DNA of 64,000 nucleotides from positions 3,165,183 through 3,229,182 of the forward strand of contig NZ_CP017448.1 in assembly GCF_001753165.1 (NCBI RefSeq), read 5' to 3'. Below the pieces are notes generated by a model. It did not search any database and had not been told where the DNA came from. It saw only the letters and a program-made list of their open reading frames with translations. The position numbers and the translations under genes are program-made. Below, piece after piece: positions 23,194 to 32,441 of this stretch; position 1 is the stretch's first letter, and each line of letters opens with the position of its first letter. Origin of the DNA: Acidihalobacter aeolianus (GTDB lineage Bacteria; Pseudomonadota; Gammaproteobacteria; DSM-5130; Acidihalobacteraceae).

Positions 23194-26154
23194 ATGGATC
23201 AAGGATCGAAATGCCGGATAACGGTCGACGGCCAAGTCTACGTCGGCGAGGCGGATGAACCGCTGATCCCGTTTCTCGAACGCAACGGCGTCGCCATCCC
23301 CCACATCTGCTACCACCCCGCACTCGGCCCGATACAAAGCTGCGACACCTGCTGGGTCGAGGTCGACGGCAGTCCGCGCCGCGCATGCACCACCACGCTG
23401 GCCAACGGCATGAGCGTCGCCATCGAATCCCAAAGCGCCCGCGAGACACGCGAGGAAGGCCTCAACCGCGTGCTGAAGAATCACGACCTTTACTGCACGC
23501 TGTGCGACAACAACAACGGCACCTGCACCGTGCACAATACGGTCCGCGACATGGGTGTAGAGCATCAGGTGTACCCGTACACGCCGAAGCCCTACGAGGT
23601 GGACGCGAGCAATCCCTTCTATCGCTACGACCCCGACCAGTGCATCCTCTGCGGCCGTTGCGTGGAGGCCTGCCAGAACCTGCAGGTCAACGAAACCCTG
23701 AGCATCGACTGGAGTCTGGAACGCCCGCGCGTGGTCTGGGACGGCGGCCAGCCGATCAACGAATCGAGCTGCGTTTCCTGCGGCCACTGCGTCACCGTCT
23801 GCCCGTGCAACGCGCTGATGGAAAAAAGCATGCTCGGCAAGGCCGGCGTCTTCACGGCCGTCCCCGAGAAGGCCCGCCAGCCGATGATCGACGCCGTCAA
23901 GGCGGTCGAACCGGCCACTGGCTTCATCCCCATCATCGCGGTATCCGAGCTTGACGCGGCCATGCGCAAGCAGGATGTGCGCCGCACCAAGACGGTGTGC
24001 ACCTACTGCGGCGTCGGCTGCAGCTTCGAGATGTGGACGCGCGGCCGCGACATCCTCAAGGTCGAACCAAGCGAAGGCCCGGCCAACGGCGTGTCCACCT
24101 GCGTGAAGGGCAAGTTCGGCTGGGATTTCGTCAATCACGAGGATCGCCTGACCACCCCGCTGATCCGCGAGAACGGCCGTTTCCGCGAAGCGAGCTGGGA
24201 CGAGGCCCTCGGCCTCGTCGCGCGCCGCTTCGCCGAGATCCGCGACGCCCACGGACCCGACGCCCTGGGCTTCATCGCCTCCTCCAAGTGCACCAACGAG
24301 GAGGCCTATCTGATGCAGAAATTCGCGCGCGGCGTAATCGGCACCAACAACATCGACAACTGCTCGCGCTACTGCCAGAACCCGGCCACCACGGGCCTGT
24401 TCCGCACCGTCTCCTACGGCGGCGACTCGGGCGGCATCGCCTCCATCGAGCAGGCCGACCTCGTGCTCATCGTCGGCTCCAATACCGCCGAGAGCCACCC
24501 CGTGCTCGCCACCCGGGTCAAGCGCGCACACAAGCTGCGCGGCCAGCAACTGGTCGTCGCCGACCTGCGCAAGCACGAAATGGCCGAGCGTGCGGACGTA
24601 TTCATCCGCCCGCGTCCGGGCACCGATCTCGTCTGGCTGTCGGCGCTCAGCCGCTACATCCTCGACCAGGGTCTGGAGGACAAGGCATTCCTCGCCGAGC
24701 GCGTGAACGGCCTGTACGAGTTGCGCGCCTCGCTCGCACCCTTCACCCTGGAATACGCCGAATCCGTGTCCGGCATCCCGGCGAATACCCTGCGCGATCT
24801 CGCCGAGCGCGTGGCGCACAGCAGCGGCGTGTGCGTGCTGTGGGCGATGGGCGTCACCCAGCACTGCGGCGGTTCCGACACCAGCACCGCGATTTCCAAC
24901 CTGCTGCTGATCACCGGCAACTACGGCCGCCCCGGCACCGGCGCCTACCCACTGCGCGGGCACAACAACGTGCAGGGCGCCAGCGACTTCGGCGCGATCA
25001 CCGCCTTCCTGCCAGGCTACTCGCCGGTCAGCGACGAAACCGCCCGCGCCCGCTTCGGCCAGGGCTGGGGCGTCACGCTGCCGGAGAAGCCCGGACTCGA
25101 CAACCACGAGATGGTCGATGCCGTGCATGCCGGCGAACTCAAGTCGATGTACGTGATCGGCGAGGACATGGCGTTGGTCGACTCCAACGCGCTGTACGTG
25201 CAGTCGGCGTTCGAGAAGCTCGACTTCTTCGTGGTGCAGGACATCTTTCTCTCGCGCACCGCCCAGTTCGCCGACGTGGTGCTCCCGGCCGCGCCCAGCG
25301 TCGAGAAGGAGGGCACCTTCTCCAACACCGAGCGCCGCATCCAACGCCTCTACGAGGTCATGCCGCCGCTCGGCGACTCGCGCCCGGACTGGCGCATCCT
25401 CACCGAGCTCGCCGAGCGCCTCGGCCGGCCCTGGGGCTACACCCACCCGAGCGAGATCATGGGCGAGGCGGCCAGCCTCACGCCGCTGTTCGCCGGCGTC
25501 GACTACGCGCGCCTGGAAGGTTTCGCCTCGCTGCAATGGCCGGTGGCCGCCGACGGCACCGACACCCCAATCCTGTTCACCGAACGCTTCCCGTTCCCGG
25601 ACGGCCGCGCGCGGCTGCACCCGGTGGAATGGGTCGAGCCGGCCGAGCTGCCGGACCTCAGCTACGACCTGCATCTCAACAACGGCCGCCTGCTCGAGCA
25701 GTTCCACGAGGGCAACATGACCAACCGCTCCCGCGGCATCCACAGCAAGGTGCCCGACACCTTCGTGGAGCTGTCGCCCGAGCTGGCGCAGCGACGCGGG
25801 GTGCGCGACGGCAGCCGCGTACGCCTGACCTCGCGGCGCGGCAGCATCGAGGCGCGGGTGCTGGTCACCGACCGCGTCCAGGGCGACGAGCTGTACATGC
25901 CGATGAACTCGGTCGAGGAGCCGATCAACGTGCTCACCGGCAGCCATACCGACCGCGTCACGCACACCCCGGCATACAAGGATCTGTCGGTGTCGCTGGA
26001 AGTGATCGAGGCGGACGGCCCCACCCCGCTGCCGCCGCACAACTCGCGCTACGGCCACCCCACGCCCAAGGATGGCCCCGAGCTGCACGAGAAGTGGCGC
26101 CGGGCGGACTACCAGCGCCCGCCGCACAAACTGCCCGAACACGGAGGACTCTGA
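23194..26154 (+). CDS. Formate dehydrogenase-like molybdopterin oxidoreductase alpha subunit (YrhE type)
   Basis: 986 aa, cytoplasmic. The order is: 2Fe-2S ferredoxin domain (1-80; CYHP, CDTC), a His-Cys Fe-S motif (CTLCDNNNGTC), two 4Fe-4S clusters (CILCGRCVEAC, CVSCGHCVTVC), the proximal 4Fe-4S (CTYCGVGC), then the bis-MGD catalytic domain and a C-terminal dinucleotide-binding domain. Cys394 in RYCQNP occupies the Sec/Cys position, but the next residue is Gln395 where proven formate dehydrogenases have the catalytic His. LRGHNNVQG keeps the conserved Arg. No NADH/FMN subunit is adjacent. This matches the Bacillus YrhE-like group, whose reaction is less certain than its annotation suggests. 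Confidence 0.88.
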   Translation: MDQGSKCRITVDGQVYVGEADEPLIPFLERNGVAIPHICYHPALGPIQSCDTCWVEVDGSPRRACTTTLANGMSVAIESQSARETREEGLNRVLKNHDLYCTLCDNNNGTCTVHNTVRDMGVEHQVYPYTPKPYEVDASNPFYRYDPDQCILCGRCVEACQNLQVNETLSIDWSLERPRVVWDGGQPINESSCVSCGHCVTVCPCNALMEKSMLGKAGVFTAVPEKARQPMIDAVKAVEPATGFIPIIAVSELDAAMRKQDVRRTKTVCTYCGVGCSFEMWTRGRDILKVEPSEGPANGVSTCVKGKFGWDFVNHEDRLTTPLIRENGRFREASWDEALGLVARRFAEIRDAHGPDALGFIASSKCTNEEAYLMQKFARGVIGTNNIDNCSRYCQNPATTGLFRTVSYGGDSGGIASIEQADLVLIVGSNTAESHPVLATRVKRAHKLRGQQLVVADLRKHEMAERADVFIRPRPGTDLVWLSALSRYILDQGLEDKAFLAERVNGLYELRASLAPFTLEYAESVSGIPANTLRDLAERVAHSSGVCVLWAMGVTQHCGGSDTSTAISNLLLITGNYGRPGTGAYPLRGHNNVQGASDFGAITAFLPGYSPVSDETARARFGQGWGVTLPEKPGLDNHEMVDAVHAGELKSMYVIGEDMALVDSNALYVQSAFEKLDFFVVQDIFLSRTAQFADVVLPAAPSVEKEGTFSNTERRIQRLYEVMPPLGDSRPDWRILTELAERLGRPWGYTHPSEIMGEAASLTPLFAGVDYARLEGFASLQWPVAADGTDTPILFTERFPFPDGRARLHPVEWVEPAELPDLSYDLHLNNGRLLEQFHEGNMTNRSRGIHSKVPDTFVELSPELAQRRGVRDGSRVRLTSRRGSIEARVLVTDRVQGDELYMPMNSVEEPINVLTGSHTDRVTHTPAYKDLSVSLEVIEADGPTPLPPHNSRYGHPTPKDGPELHEKWRRADYQRPPHKLPEHGGL

Positions 26155-26157
26155 GCC

Positions 26158-26589
26158 ATGGCCGCACCGCTTGCCTACACGCCCCCGCCGCGTACGCAAC
26201 CCGACGACGCCCACGCCGAACTCGAGCGCCTCATCCAGCTGCTGCACGAGCGCGATGTCCTACGCCTGGCCAACAACACCCTTGGTGCGGCGCCGGAGCT
26301 GACCACCCTGCTCGCCGAACTGCTCGACCGCGATGGCAGCCGGCGGCTGAGCTACAACCTCGCCCGCCTCGTTGCCCTGCTCGGCGAACTCGACATGGCA
26401 CGCATCGAACGACTGATCCCCGCCCTCGAATGCGGGCTTGCCGCGCTCGAAGCGACCGCCGCGGACGAAACCACACAGCCGTCCGGCATCGCCGGCGCGC
26501 TGGCGCTGCTGCGCGACCGCGAGCTGTGGCAGGCGATCGGGGGCATCGTCGCCTTCCTCAAGGCCTTCAATCGGGGTCTGGGCGAATGA
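26158..26589 (+). CDS. DUF1641 protein, accessory to the FdhF-like operon
   Basis: 143 aa. An Asp/Glu-rich, leucine-rich helical protein of the DUF1641 (YrhD-type) family, whose members are found next to formate-dehydrogenase-like genes. The C-terminal region GIAGALALLRDRELWQAIGGIVAFLKAFNRGLG is the recognisable family part. It starts 3 bases after the fdhF-like stop and overlaps fdhD by 4 bases, so all three genes form one operon. Biochemical role is not established. Confidence 0.82.
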   Translation: MAAPLAYTPPPRTQPDDAHAELERLIQLLHERDVLRLANNTLGAAPELTTLLAELLDRDGSRRLSYNLARLVALLGELDMARIERLIPALECGLAALEATAADETTQPSGIAGALALLRDRELWQAIGGIVAFLKAFNRGLGE

Positions 26590-27404
26590 ACGCGCCCACC
26601 CGCGGCGTCATCGCCACGCCCGCCCCGGTGGCCACCATCTGGCGTCACCGCAGCGGCGAGGGACTGGCATCCGACCTCGACACGCTGGCCGAGGAGTCGC
26701 CGCTGGAGATCCGCTACGGCGACGCAGACAACGAGCGCGTGGTCACCATGCGCACCCCCGGTGCCGATACGCTGCTCGCCGTCGGCCTGCTGCTCGACAT
26801 GGGGCTGGTGGACGGGCCGGACGACCTGCTGGCGGTGCGCCAGGAGGGCGCCAACAGCATCCGCGTGCGTCTGCGGATGCACAGAGCGCCACCGCCCGTG
26901 CGCAAGACCGCGGTGACCAGCGCCTGCGGCGTGTGCGGGGATTCGCGGCTCGAACTCGACCGCCTGCTCGCCAGTCCGCCGCTCGGCGAGGGTCCCGAGG
27001 TGCCGATCACGCGCATCCTGGATCTGCCCGAGCGCCTGCGCGCCGCCCAGGCGATGTTCTTGCGCTCGGGGGGGCTGCACGCGGCCGCGCTGTTCACGCT
27101 CGACGGTCGGCTGTTACGACTGGAGGAGGATGTCGGCCGGCACAATGCGGTCGACAAGGTGATCGGTTGGGCCTGCCTGGAGCGGCGCCTGCCGCTGCAA
27201 CGGCAACTGCTGATGGTCAGCGGACGCACCAGCTACGAGATCGTGAAGAAGTGCATCCGCGCACGCCTGCCGCTGCTCGCCGCCGTGTCGGCGCCGAGCA
27301 GCCTCGCGGTGGAGCTGGCGGACGCATCGGGGATGACGCTGATCGGCTTCCTGCGCCCGCCGCGCTTCAACGTCTACGCGGGCGAGGCGCGCCTGCGCGG
27401 CTAG
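26586..27404 (+). CDS. fdhD: FdhD, sulfur-transfer chaperone for formate dehydrogenase cofactor
   Basis: 272 aa. FdhD family members hand sulfur from a cysteine desulfurase to the Mo-bis-MGD cofactor of formate dehydrogenases. The essential CxxC is present as C114 and C117 in SACGVCGDS, and the conserved VGRHNAVDKVIGW and SGRTSYEIVKKC motifs follow in the second half. The start ATG 26586 overlaps the DUF1641 stop. Its 3' end overlaps the convergent gpmI gene by 4 bases. Its presence shows that the FdhF-like enzyme carries a sulfurated molybdenum or tungsten cofactor. Confidence 0.95.
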   Translation: MNAPTRGVIATPAPVATIWRHRSGEGLASDLDTLAEESPLEIRYGDADNERVVTMRTPGADTLLAVGLLLDMGLVDGPDDLLAVRQEGANSIRVRLRMHRAPPPVRKTAVTSACGVCGDSRLELDRLLASPPLGEGPEVPITRILDLPERLRAAQAMFLRSGGLHAAALFTLDGRLLRLEEDVGRHNAVDKVIGWACLERRLPLQRQLLMVSGRTSYEIVKKCIRARLPLLAAVSAPSSLAVELADASGMTLIGFLRPPRFNVYAGEARLRG

Positions 27405-28951
27405 GCCGAAGCGGCGCCGCCCTCGAGCAGCAGGCTGTGGCCGGTCATCTCGGCCGGCTGTTCGAGGCCCATCAGCTGCAGCAGGGTCGGCGCGATGCCG
27501 CTCAGGCCGCCGCCGGTGGCGAGACGCCAGGCGCCTTCGTCGATCAGCAGCAGCGGCACCGGATAGGTGGTGTGCTGCGTGTGCGGCTCGCCGGTGACCG
27601 GGTCGACCATCTCGTCGCAGTTGCCGTGATCGGCGGTCAGCAGCACCGAATAGCCCTGCTCGACCGCCGCGTCGAGCACGCGGCCGACCTCGCGATCCAG
27701 TGTCTCCACCGCGCGGATCACCGCCTCGCGCACGGCGGTATGCCCCACCATGTCGCCGTTGGCGAAATTCACCACGATGAAGTCGTACTGACTGCTCTCC
27801 AGCGCCTTGACCACCTCGTCGGCGACCGCCGCGGCGCTCATTTCCGGCTGCAGGTCGTAGGTCGCCACCTTCGGCGAAGGCACCACCACGCGATCCTCGC
27901 CCGGGAAGGGCGTCTCGCCGCCGCCGTTGAAGAAGAAGGTCACGTGCGCGTACTTTTCGGTCTCGGCGCAGTGGAACTGGCGGTAGCCGCCCTCGCTCAG
28001 CACCTTGGCAAGACACGTGGTGGGCCGCTCGGGAGTGAAGGCGACCGGCATGCCGTAGCGCGGGTCGTATTCGGTCAAACAGGTGACCGTGACCGGGCGG
28101 TAGTCGCCACGTGCGAAACCGTCGAACTCGTCCAGTCCCAGCGCGGCGGCGAGCTGACGCGGTCGGTCGTTGCGGAAATTGAAAAACACCACCTGATCGC
28201 CGCCGCGGATGGGTTCTCCGCCGGCGACGATGCGCGGCTTGATGAATTCGTCGGTCTGGCCGTCCGCATGAGCCGCCTCGATACCGCCTTGGGCATCCTC
28301 GCAGGCGACGCCCTCGGCATGCACCAGCGCGCGCCAGGCAAGTTCCGTGCGGTCCCAGCGATGGTCGCGATCCATCGCGTAGTAGCGGCCGGTCACGGTC
28401 GCGATGCGCCCGCCCGTGGCCGCCAGCTTACGCTCGAGCGCCGGCAGGAAGCCAAGCGAGGATTTGGGGGCGGTGTCGCGACCGTCGGCGATCATATGGA
28501 CCACCGGGGTCACGCCGTGCTCGGCGCAGAGGTCGATCAACGCGTCGAGGTGGCGTAGGTGACTGTGCACGCCGCCGTCGGACACGAGGCCCAGCAGGTG
28601 CAGCGGCCGGCTGGCGGCACCCGCCGCCTTCACCGCCTGCACGAGCACCGGGTTGGCCCGGAACTGCCCGTCGGCGATGGCGTCGTCGATACGCACCAGA
28701 TCCTGGCGCACGATCATGCCGGAACCCAGGGTGATGTGCCCCACCTCGGAATTGCCCATCTGCCCGTCAGGCAGACCGACGGCGCGCCCGGAGGCCTCCA
28801 GCGCGGAATGTGGATGGTGCGAGAAATAGGCATCCAGACGCGGCGTACTGGCCTCGCAGACGGCGTTGTTTTCCTTCGACGGATTGAGGCCGAAGCCGTC
28901 GAGGATTATCAAGAGCGCTCGCCGGCGCGGCACCTTGTGCGTCTGCGTCAT
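27401..28951 (-). CDS. gpmI: 2,3-bisphosphoglycerate-independent phosphoglycerate mutase GpmI
   Basis: Interconverts 3- and 2-phosphoglycerate in glycolysis/gluconeogenesis using two Mn2+ ions; cytoplasmic. The protein is 516 aa, typical. The N-terminal metal site LIILDGFG is followed by the phosphorylated Ser in MGNSEVGH near residue 68. The substrate site VHMIADGRDTAP lies near 153 and the metal-ligand motifs DHGNCDEM and HTQHTTYPVP near the C-terminus. It is the last gene of the minus-strand his-tat block, 71 bases after tatC. Confidence 0.97.
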   Translation of the reverse strand: MTQTHKVPRRRALLIILDGFGLNPSKENNAVCEASTPRLDAYFSHHPHSALEASGRAVGLPDGQMGNSEVGHITLGSGMIVRQDLVRIDDAIADGQFRANPVLVQAVKAAGAASRPLHLLGLVSDGGVHSHLRHLDALIDLCAEHGVTPVVHMIADGRDTAPKSSLGFLPALERKLAATGGRIATVTGRYYAMDRDHRWDRTELAWRALVHAEGVACEDAQGGIEAAHADGQTDEFIKPRIVAGGEPIRGGDQVVFFNFRNDRPRQLAAALGLDEFDGFARGDYRPVTVTCLTEYDPRYGMPVAFTPERPTTCLAKVLSEGGYRQFHCAETEKYAHVTFFFNGGGETPFPGEDRVVVPSPKVATYDLQPEMSAAAVADEVVKALESSQYDFIVVNFANGDMVGHTAVREAVIRAVETLDREVGRVLDAAVEQGYSVLLTADHGNCDEMVDPVTGEPHTQHTTYPVPLLLIDEGAWRLATGGGLSGIAPTLLQLMGLEQPAEMTGHSLLLEGGAASA

Positions 28952-29022
28952 GATCGTCCCTGTGGTGGTGGCCAGTGCGGGCAGGCGATTTTATCAGGAA
29001 CGACCGCCCGCGTCCCGCCGCT

Positions 29023-30018
29023 TCAGGGCTTGCGGTTGTCGTCGCCCTTGTCTTCGGACCCGCTATCGCCTTCGGCATGTGGCACCTCGCCGTCATCGAC
29101 ATGCTGCGCCCGCTCCTGCGCCTCGGCCTCGTCCAGCGCCTGATCCATCGCCTGACCGTTCATCGGTCCGGGGTAGTCCGGCTCGCCCTCGTCCGTCGCG
29201 TACTCGTCGGCCTCCGCGGCCTCGCGGGCGGCCTTGCGCTTGTACACGACACGCGAGACCAGCAGGCCGATCTCGAACAGCAACAGCAGGGGAATCGCCA
29301 GCGAGACCTGCGACATCACGTCCGGCGGCGTTAGCAGCATGCCGATCACGAACGCTGCCACGATGATGTAGGGTCTCGCCGCTGCCAGCTTCTGTGGGGT
29401 GATCACGCCGAGTGCCGTCAGCAGCACGATGGCCACCGGCACCTCGAAGGCGGCACCGAAGGCCAGAAACATATTGAACACGAAGCCGAGGTAAGCACCG
29501 ATGTCGGTCATCATGCGCACCCCGGCAGGGGTCGACTTCGCGAAGAAATGGAACATCATCGGGAATACGACGAAGTACGCGAAGGCCATGCCGGTGTAGA
29601 ACAGCAGCGTGCTCGAGATCAGCAGCGGCATGGCCAGACGCTTCTCGTGGCGGTACAGCCCAGGCGCAACGAAGGCCCAGATTTGATACAGCAGGAAGGG
29701 CACCGCGATCACCACCGAGACCAGGAAGGTGAGCTTGAACGGCACGATGAAGGGCGCGGCGACGTCGATGGCGATCATGCTGCTGCCCTTGGGCAACTGC
29801 GCCACCAGCGGACCCGCCAGCCAGGCGTAAAGCTGGTCGGCAAACGGGCTCAGGCCGATGAACAAAACCAGCACGGCGACGATCGAGCGCAGCAGGCGAC
29901 TGCGCAGCTCGATCAGATGCGACATCAGGCTGGAAAGGCCACCCTCGGCGGCTTCTGCGCCACCCGCTTCAGCGGGGGGGTCGTCCTCGGGCACGTCCTT
30001 ATTCGGGTTTTCGGTCAT
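29023..30018 (-). CDS. tatC: TatC, twin-arginine translocase subunit
   Basis: Polytopic inner-membrane receptor for twin-arginine signal peptides. The protein is 331 aa, longer than the usual 250-260 because of a roughly 25-residue acidic N-terminal extension and a charged, acidic C-terminal tail of about 60 residues. The family signature SHLIELRSRLLRSI is at about 34-47, and six transmembrane helices are apparent, including LTFLVSVVIAVPFLLYQIWAF with the conserved Glu-containing periplasmic loops. It overlaps tatB by 20 bases. Confidence 0.96.
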   Translation of the reverse strand: MTENPNKDVPEDDPPAEAGGAEAAEGGLSSLMSHLIELRSRLLRSIVAVLVLFIGLSPFADQLYAWLAGPLVAQLPKGSSMIAIDVAAPFIVPFKLTFLVSVVIAVPFLLYQIWAFVAPGLYRHEKRLAMPLLISSTLLFYTGMAFAYFVVFPMMFHFFAKSTPAGVRMMTDIGAYLGFVFNMFLAFGAAFEVPVAIVLLTALGVITPQKLAAARPYIIVAAFVIGMLLTPPDVMSQVSLAIPLLLLFEIGLLVSRVVYKRKAAREAAEADEYATDEGEPDYPGPMNGQAMDQALDEAEAQERAQHVDDGEVPHAEGDSGSEDKGDDNRKP

Positions 30019-30499
30019 GCGTCGCGTCAGTCTGCGGTTTTGCCGGCTCCGGCGCGGTTTCGTGACTTGCCGCCGGGTCCGGTTCGGCGGGCTTTACCTG
30101 TTCGTCGCCGGCATGGCCCTGTGCGGTCTCATCATGCGTCACCACCGGCACTTCCCCGGCCTCGGCCTGGGGCGGATGAGCCGCATCCTCCGAAGATTGC
30201 CCGCCCACGCCACGCACCTCGTCGGCAATCTGATCGGCGTTCGTGCGCATCTGATCGCGCGTGTCGCGCAGCATGTCACGCAACTCGCGGATCTCGTCCT
30301 CCTGACGCGTCAGCATGCCGCGCAGTTCGTCGGCATTGAGCTCGCGCTCGATCTCGGCACGCACTGTATTGGCGTAGCGACGGAAACGTCCGACCCAGTA
30401 CCCGACCTTGCGCACCAGGCCTGGCAGACGCTCGGGGCCCACCACGACGAGGGCCACGACCATGATCAGCAGCAGCTCGGAAAAACCCGAGTCGAACAT
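29999..30499 (-). CDS. tatB: TatB, twin-arginine translocase subunit
   Basis: Single-span membrane protein that forms the substrate-recognition complex with TatC. The protein is 166 aa. It begins MFDSGFSELL with Glu8 in the membrane helix, then VVGPERLPGLVRKVG, the TatB hinge and amphipathic helix (about 20-45). A long acidic, low-complexity Pro/Glu/Ala tail follows, as in other gammaproteobacteria. Gene order tatA-tatB-tatC is intact. Confidence 0.95.
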   Translation of the reverse strand: MFDSGFSELLLIMVVALVVVGPERLPGLVRKVGYWVGRFRRYANTVRAEIERELNADELRGMLTRQEDEIRELRDMLRDTRDQMRTNADQIADEVRGVGGQSSEDAAHPPQAEAGEVPVVTHDETAQGHAGDEQVKPAEPDPAASHETAPEPAKPQTDATHDRKPE

Positions 30500-30538
30500 C
30501 AGGCCTCCTGGCGTGGATGGGAGCGGCCAGGCGCCGCG

Positions 30539-30787
30539 TCAGACCTTATCCTTGTCCTTGTGCTGCTCAGCATCGGCATCGAACACCCGCCCTTCGCCTT
30601 CCTGCTTGATGCGCGCCGCCGGATCGGCCGGCTTGTCGCCCTCGGCCTCGCCATCCTGCATCGACTTCTTGAAGTTCTTCACCGCGGAACCCAGATCGCC
30701 GCCCACATTGCGCAGCTTCTTGGTACCGAACACCAGCACCACCACCAGCAGCAGCACCAGCCATTCATATCCACCCGGAATCAACAT
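30539..30787 (-). CDS. tatA: TatA, twin-arginine translocase pore subunit
   Basis: Single-span protein that oligomerises to form the translocation pore. The protein is 82 aa. The N-terminal membrane helix (about 5-20, [17 protein letters not shown]) is followed by the amphipathic helix with [14 protein letters not shown], the family hallmark. The C-terminus is charged. It is the first tat gene, after a hairpin that separates it from hisE. Confidence 0.95.
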   Translation of the reverse strand: MLIPGGYEWLVLLLVVVLVFGTKKLRNVGGDLGSAVKNFKKSMQDGEAEGDKPADPAARIKQEGEGRVFDADAEQHKDKDKV

Positions 30788-30806
30788 ATCGGTTCTCCCG
30801 CTCAGC

Positions 30807-30829
30807 GGGCGTGCATGGCATCCACGCCC
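30807..30829 (-). terminator. Hairpin between hisE and tatA
   Basis: GGGCGTG (30807-30813) pairs perfectly with CACGCCC (30823-30829) around a 9-nt loop in the 105-base gap between hisE and tatA. No T-tract follows in either direction, so it may only dampen read-through from the his genes into tat. Confidence 0.35.
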
Positions 30830-30892
30830 TTGTCCTGTTCCGGCCAGCCTATTGGTCGGCCCGCCAGACTATCATGCATGCGGCACCCGGGC

Positions 30893-31213
30893 TCACTGCT
30901 CGCGCCGCGCCTTTTCCTCGATGCCCGAAATACCCGTCCTGCGCGCGAGCTCGGTCAGCACGCTATCGGGTCCGAGCCCCTGGTGCGCCAGCAGCACCAG
31001 GGTGTGAAACCACAGATCCGCCACCTCGTAGACAATCTTCTCGTCGACGCCATCCTTGGCCGCCATCACGGTCTCGGTCGCCTCTTCCCCGATCTTCTTG
31101 AGAATGGCGTCGAGACCCTTGGCGTACAGGCTCGCCACGTACGAACTCTCCGGCGAGGCCTGCTTGCGCTCCTCCAGGGTGCGTGCGAGCTGTTCCAGTA
31201 TCGCCTCGCTCAT
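30893..31213 (-). CDS. hisE: Phosphoribosyl-ATP pyrophosphatase HisE
   Basis: Second step of histidine synthesis: hydrolyses PR-ATP to PR-AMP and pyrophosphate. The protein is 106 aa from ATG 31213, the usual size. Metal-binding acidic residues are seen in [14 protein letters not shown] and YEVADLWFH, typical of the MazG-like fold. A longer frame to 31420 would overlap hisI and add unrelated residues. It overlaps hisI by 4 bases. Confidence 0.95.
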   Translation of the reverse strand: MSEAILEQLARTLEERKQASPESSYVASLYAKGLDAILKKIGEEATETVMAAKDGVDEKIVYEVADLWFHTLVLLAHQGLGPDSVLTELARRTGISGIEEKARREQ

Positions 31214-31620
31214 CCGTAGATCTCCTCCGGAGACTTGAGCACCGGATCGACCGGCACCCACCGGCCTGCGTGCAGTTCGCTGTAGAAACAGCTTGCCCGC
31301 CCGGTGTGGCAGGCGATGCCGCCGAGCTGTTCGACGCTCAGCAGCAGCGCATCGCCGTCGCAGTCGAGGCGCAGGCCGCGCACCCGCTGCACGTGCCCGG
31401 ATGATTCGCCCTTGCGCCACAAGCGGCTCCTCGAGCGGGACCAGTAGACCGCTTCGCCGGAGTCCGCGGTCAGCGCCAGGGCCTCGCGATTCATCCAGGC
31501 GAACATGAGCACCTTTCCGCTTTCCGCATCCTGGGCAATGACGGGCACCAGACCGTCGCTATTCCATCGCACCTCGTCGAGCCAGTCGTTCGAGGGCGGC
31601 TGCGTGTTCGTCGCGTTCAT
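31210..31620 (-). CDS. hisI: Phosphoribosyl-AMP cyclohydrolase HisI
   Basis: Third step of histidine synthesis: opens the adenine ring of PR-AMP; a Zn2+ enzyme. The protein is 136 aa, stand-alone, not fused to HisE. Seen are [26 protein letters not shown]-like region, [10 protein letters not shown] (Mg site) and the zinc-binding cysteines in CHTGRASCF. The start is one of two adjacent ATG codons (31623 or 31620). It overlaps hisE by 4 bases. Confidence 0.95.
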   Translation of the reverse strand: MNATNTQPPSNDWLDEVRWNSDGLVPVIAQDAESGKVLMFAWMNREALALTADSGEAVYWSRSRSRLWRKGESSGHVQRVRGLRLDCDGDALLLSVEQLGGIACHTGRASCFYSELHAGRWVPVDPVLKSPEEIYG

Positions 31621-31663
31621 CATCCGGATTGTACCTGCACGCACCGCGCCTCGCGCGCCGACT

Positions 31664-32437
31664 TCACCAGCGAACCTCGATGCCTTCGGCGGCCAGCCGC
31701 TCCTTGGCCTCGCCGACCGTATGTTCGCCGAAGTGGAAAATGCTTGCCGCGAGCACCGCATCCGCATGGCCGCGGGTGATGCCCTCGGCCAGATGATTGA
31801 GGTTGCCCACACCACCGGAGGCGATCAACGGCACCGGCACGGCCTCGCTGACCGTGCACATCAGTTCGAGATCGAAACCCTCGCGGGTGCCGTCGCGGTC
31901 CATGCTGGTCACCAGCAGTTCGCCGGCCCCGTACTCGGCCATGCGTACCGCCCATTCGATGGCGTCGATGCCGGTCGGTCGCCTCCCGCCGTGGGTGAAG
32001 ATTTCCCAGCGCAGCGGCTCGCCTGGCGCGCTGACGCGCTTGGCATCGATGGCCACCACGATGCACTGGTTGCCGAAGCGCTCGGCGGCCTCGCGCACGA
32101 ATTCGGGCCGCGCCACCGCGGCCGAGTTGATCGCCACCTTGTCGGCCCCGGCATTGAGGATGCGACGGATGTCCTCCAGGGTGCGGATACCGCCGCCGAC
32201 GGTCAGGGGAATGAAGACCTGCGCGGCCACGGCCTCGACCACGTGGGCCATGGTCTCGCGTTCGTCGCTGCTGGCGGTGATGTCGAGGAAGGTGATCTCG
32301 TCCGCGCCCTGCTCGCCGTAGCGGCGCGCGACCTCCACCGGGTCGCCGGCGTCGCGGATGTCGACGAAGCGCACGCCCTTGACCACGCGGCCATTGTCGA
32401 CGTCGAGGCAGGGAATGATGCGCTTGGCGAGCGGCAT
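31664..32437 (-). CDS. hisF: Imidazole glycerol phosphate synthase cyclase subunit HisF
   Basis: Condenses PRFAR with ammonia from HisH to form imidazole glycerol phosphate and AICAR. The protein is 257 aa, a (beta/alpha)8 barrel. Catalytic Asp residues are D11 in [12 protein letters not shown] and the second in [11 protein letters not shown]. Phosphate loops TVGGGIR and ASGGVGN are intact. ATG 32437 gives the standard [11 protein letters not shown]-terminus. It lies 4 bases after hisA. Confidence 0.97.
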   Translation of the reverse strand: MPLAKRIIPCLDVDNGRVVKGVRFVDIRDAGDPVEVARRYGEQGADEITFLDITASSDERETMAHVVEAVAAQVFIPLTVGGGIRTLEDIRRILNAGADKVAINSAAVARPEFVREAAERFGNQCIVVAIDAKRVSAPGEPLRWEIFTHGGRRPTGIDAIEWAVRMAEYGAGELLVTSMDRDGTREGFDLELMCTVSEAVPVPLIASGGVGNLNHLAEGITRGHADAVLAASIFHFGEHTVGEAKERLAAEGIEVRW

Positions 32438-32441
32438 GACT

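Noticed and set aside
23113-26247. Very long minus-strand open frame (over 1000 codons) opposite the fdhF-like gene
   Set aside because: It mirrors the coding sequence in a GC-rich gene, has low-complexity Val/Gly/Arg/Ala composition and no family motifs. The plus-strand frame encodes clear Fe-S and molybdopterin domains.
31621-31663. Longer hisI, hisF and hisB starts
   Set aside because: Each longer frame would overlap the upstream neighbour or promoter and adds residues unlike family N-termini; internal ATG codons with standard N-termini were used instead.
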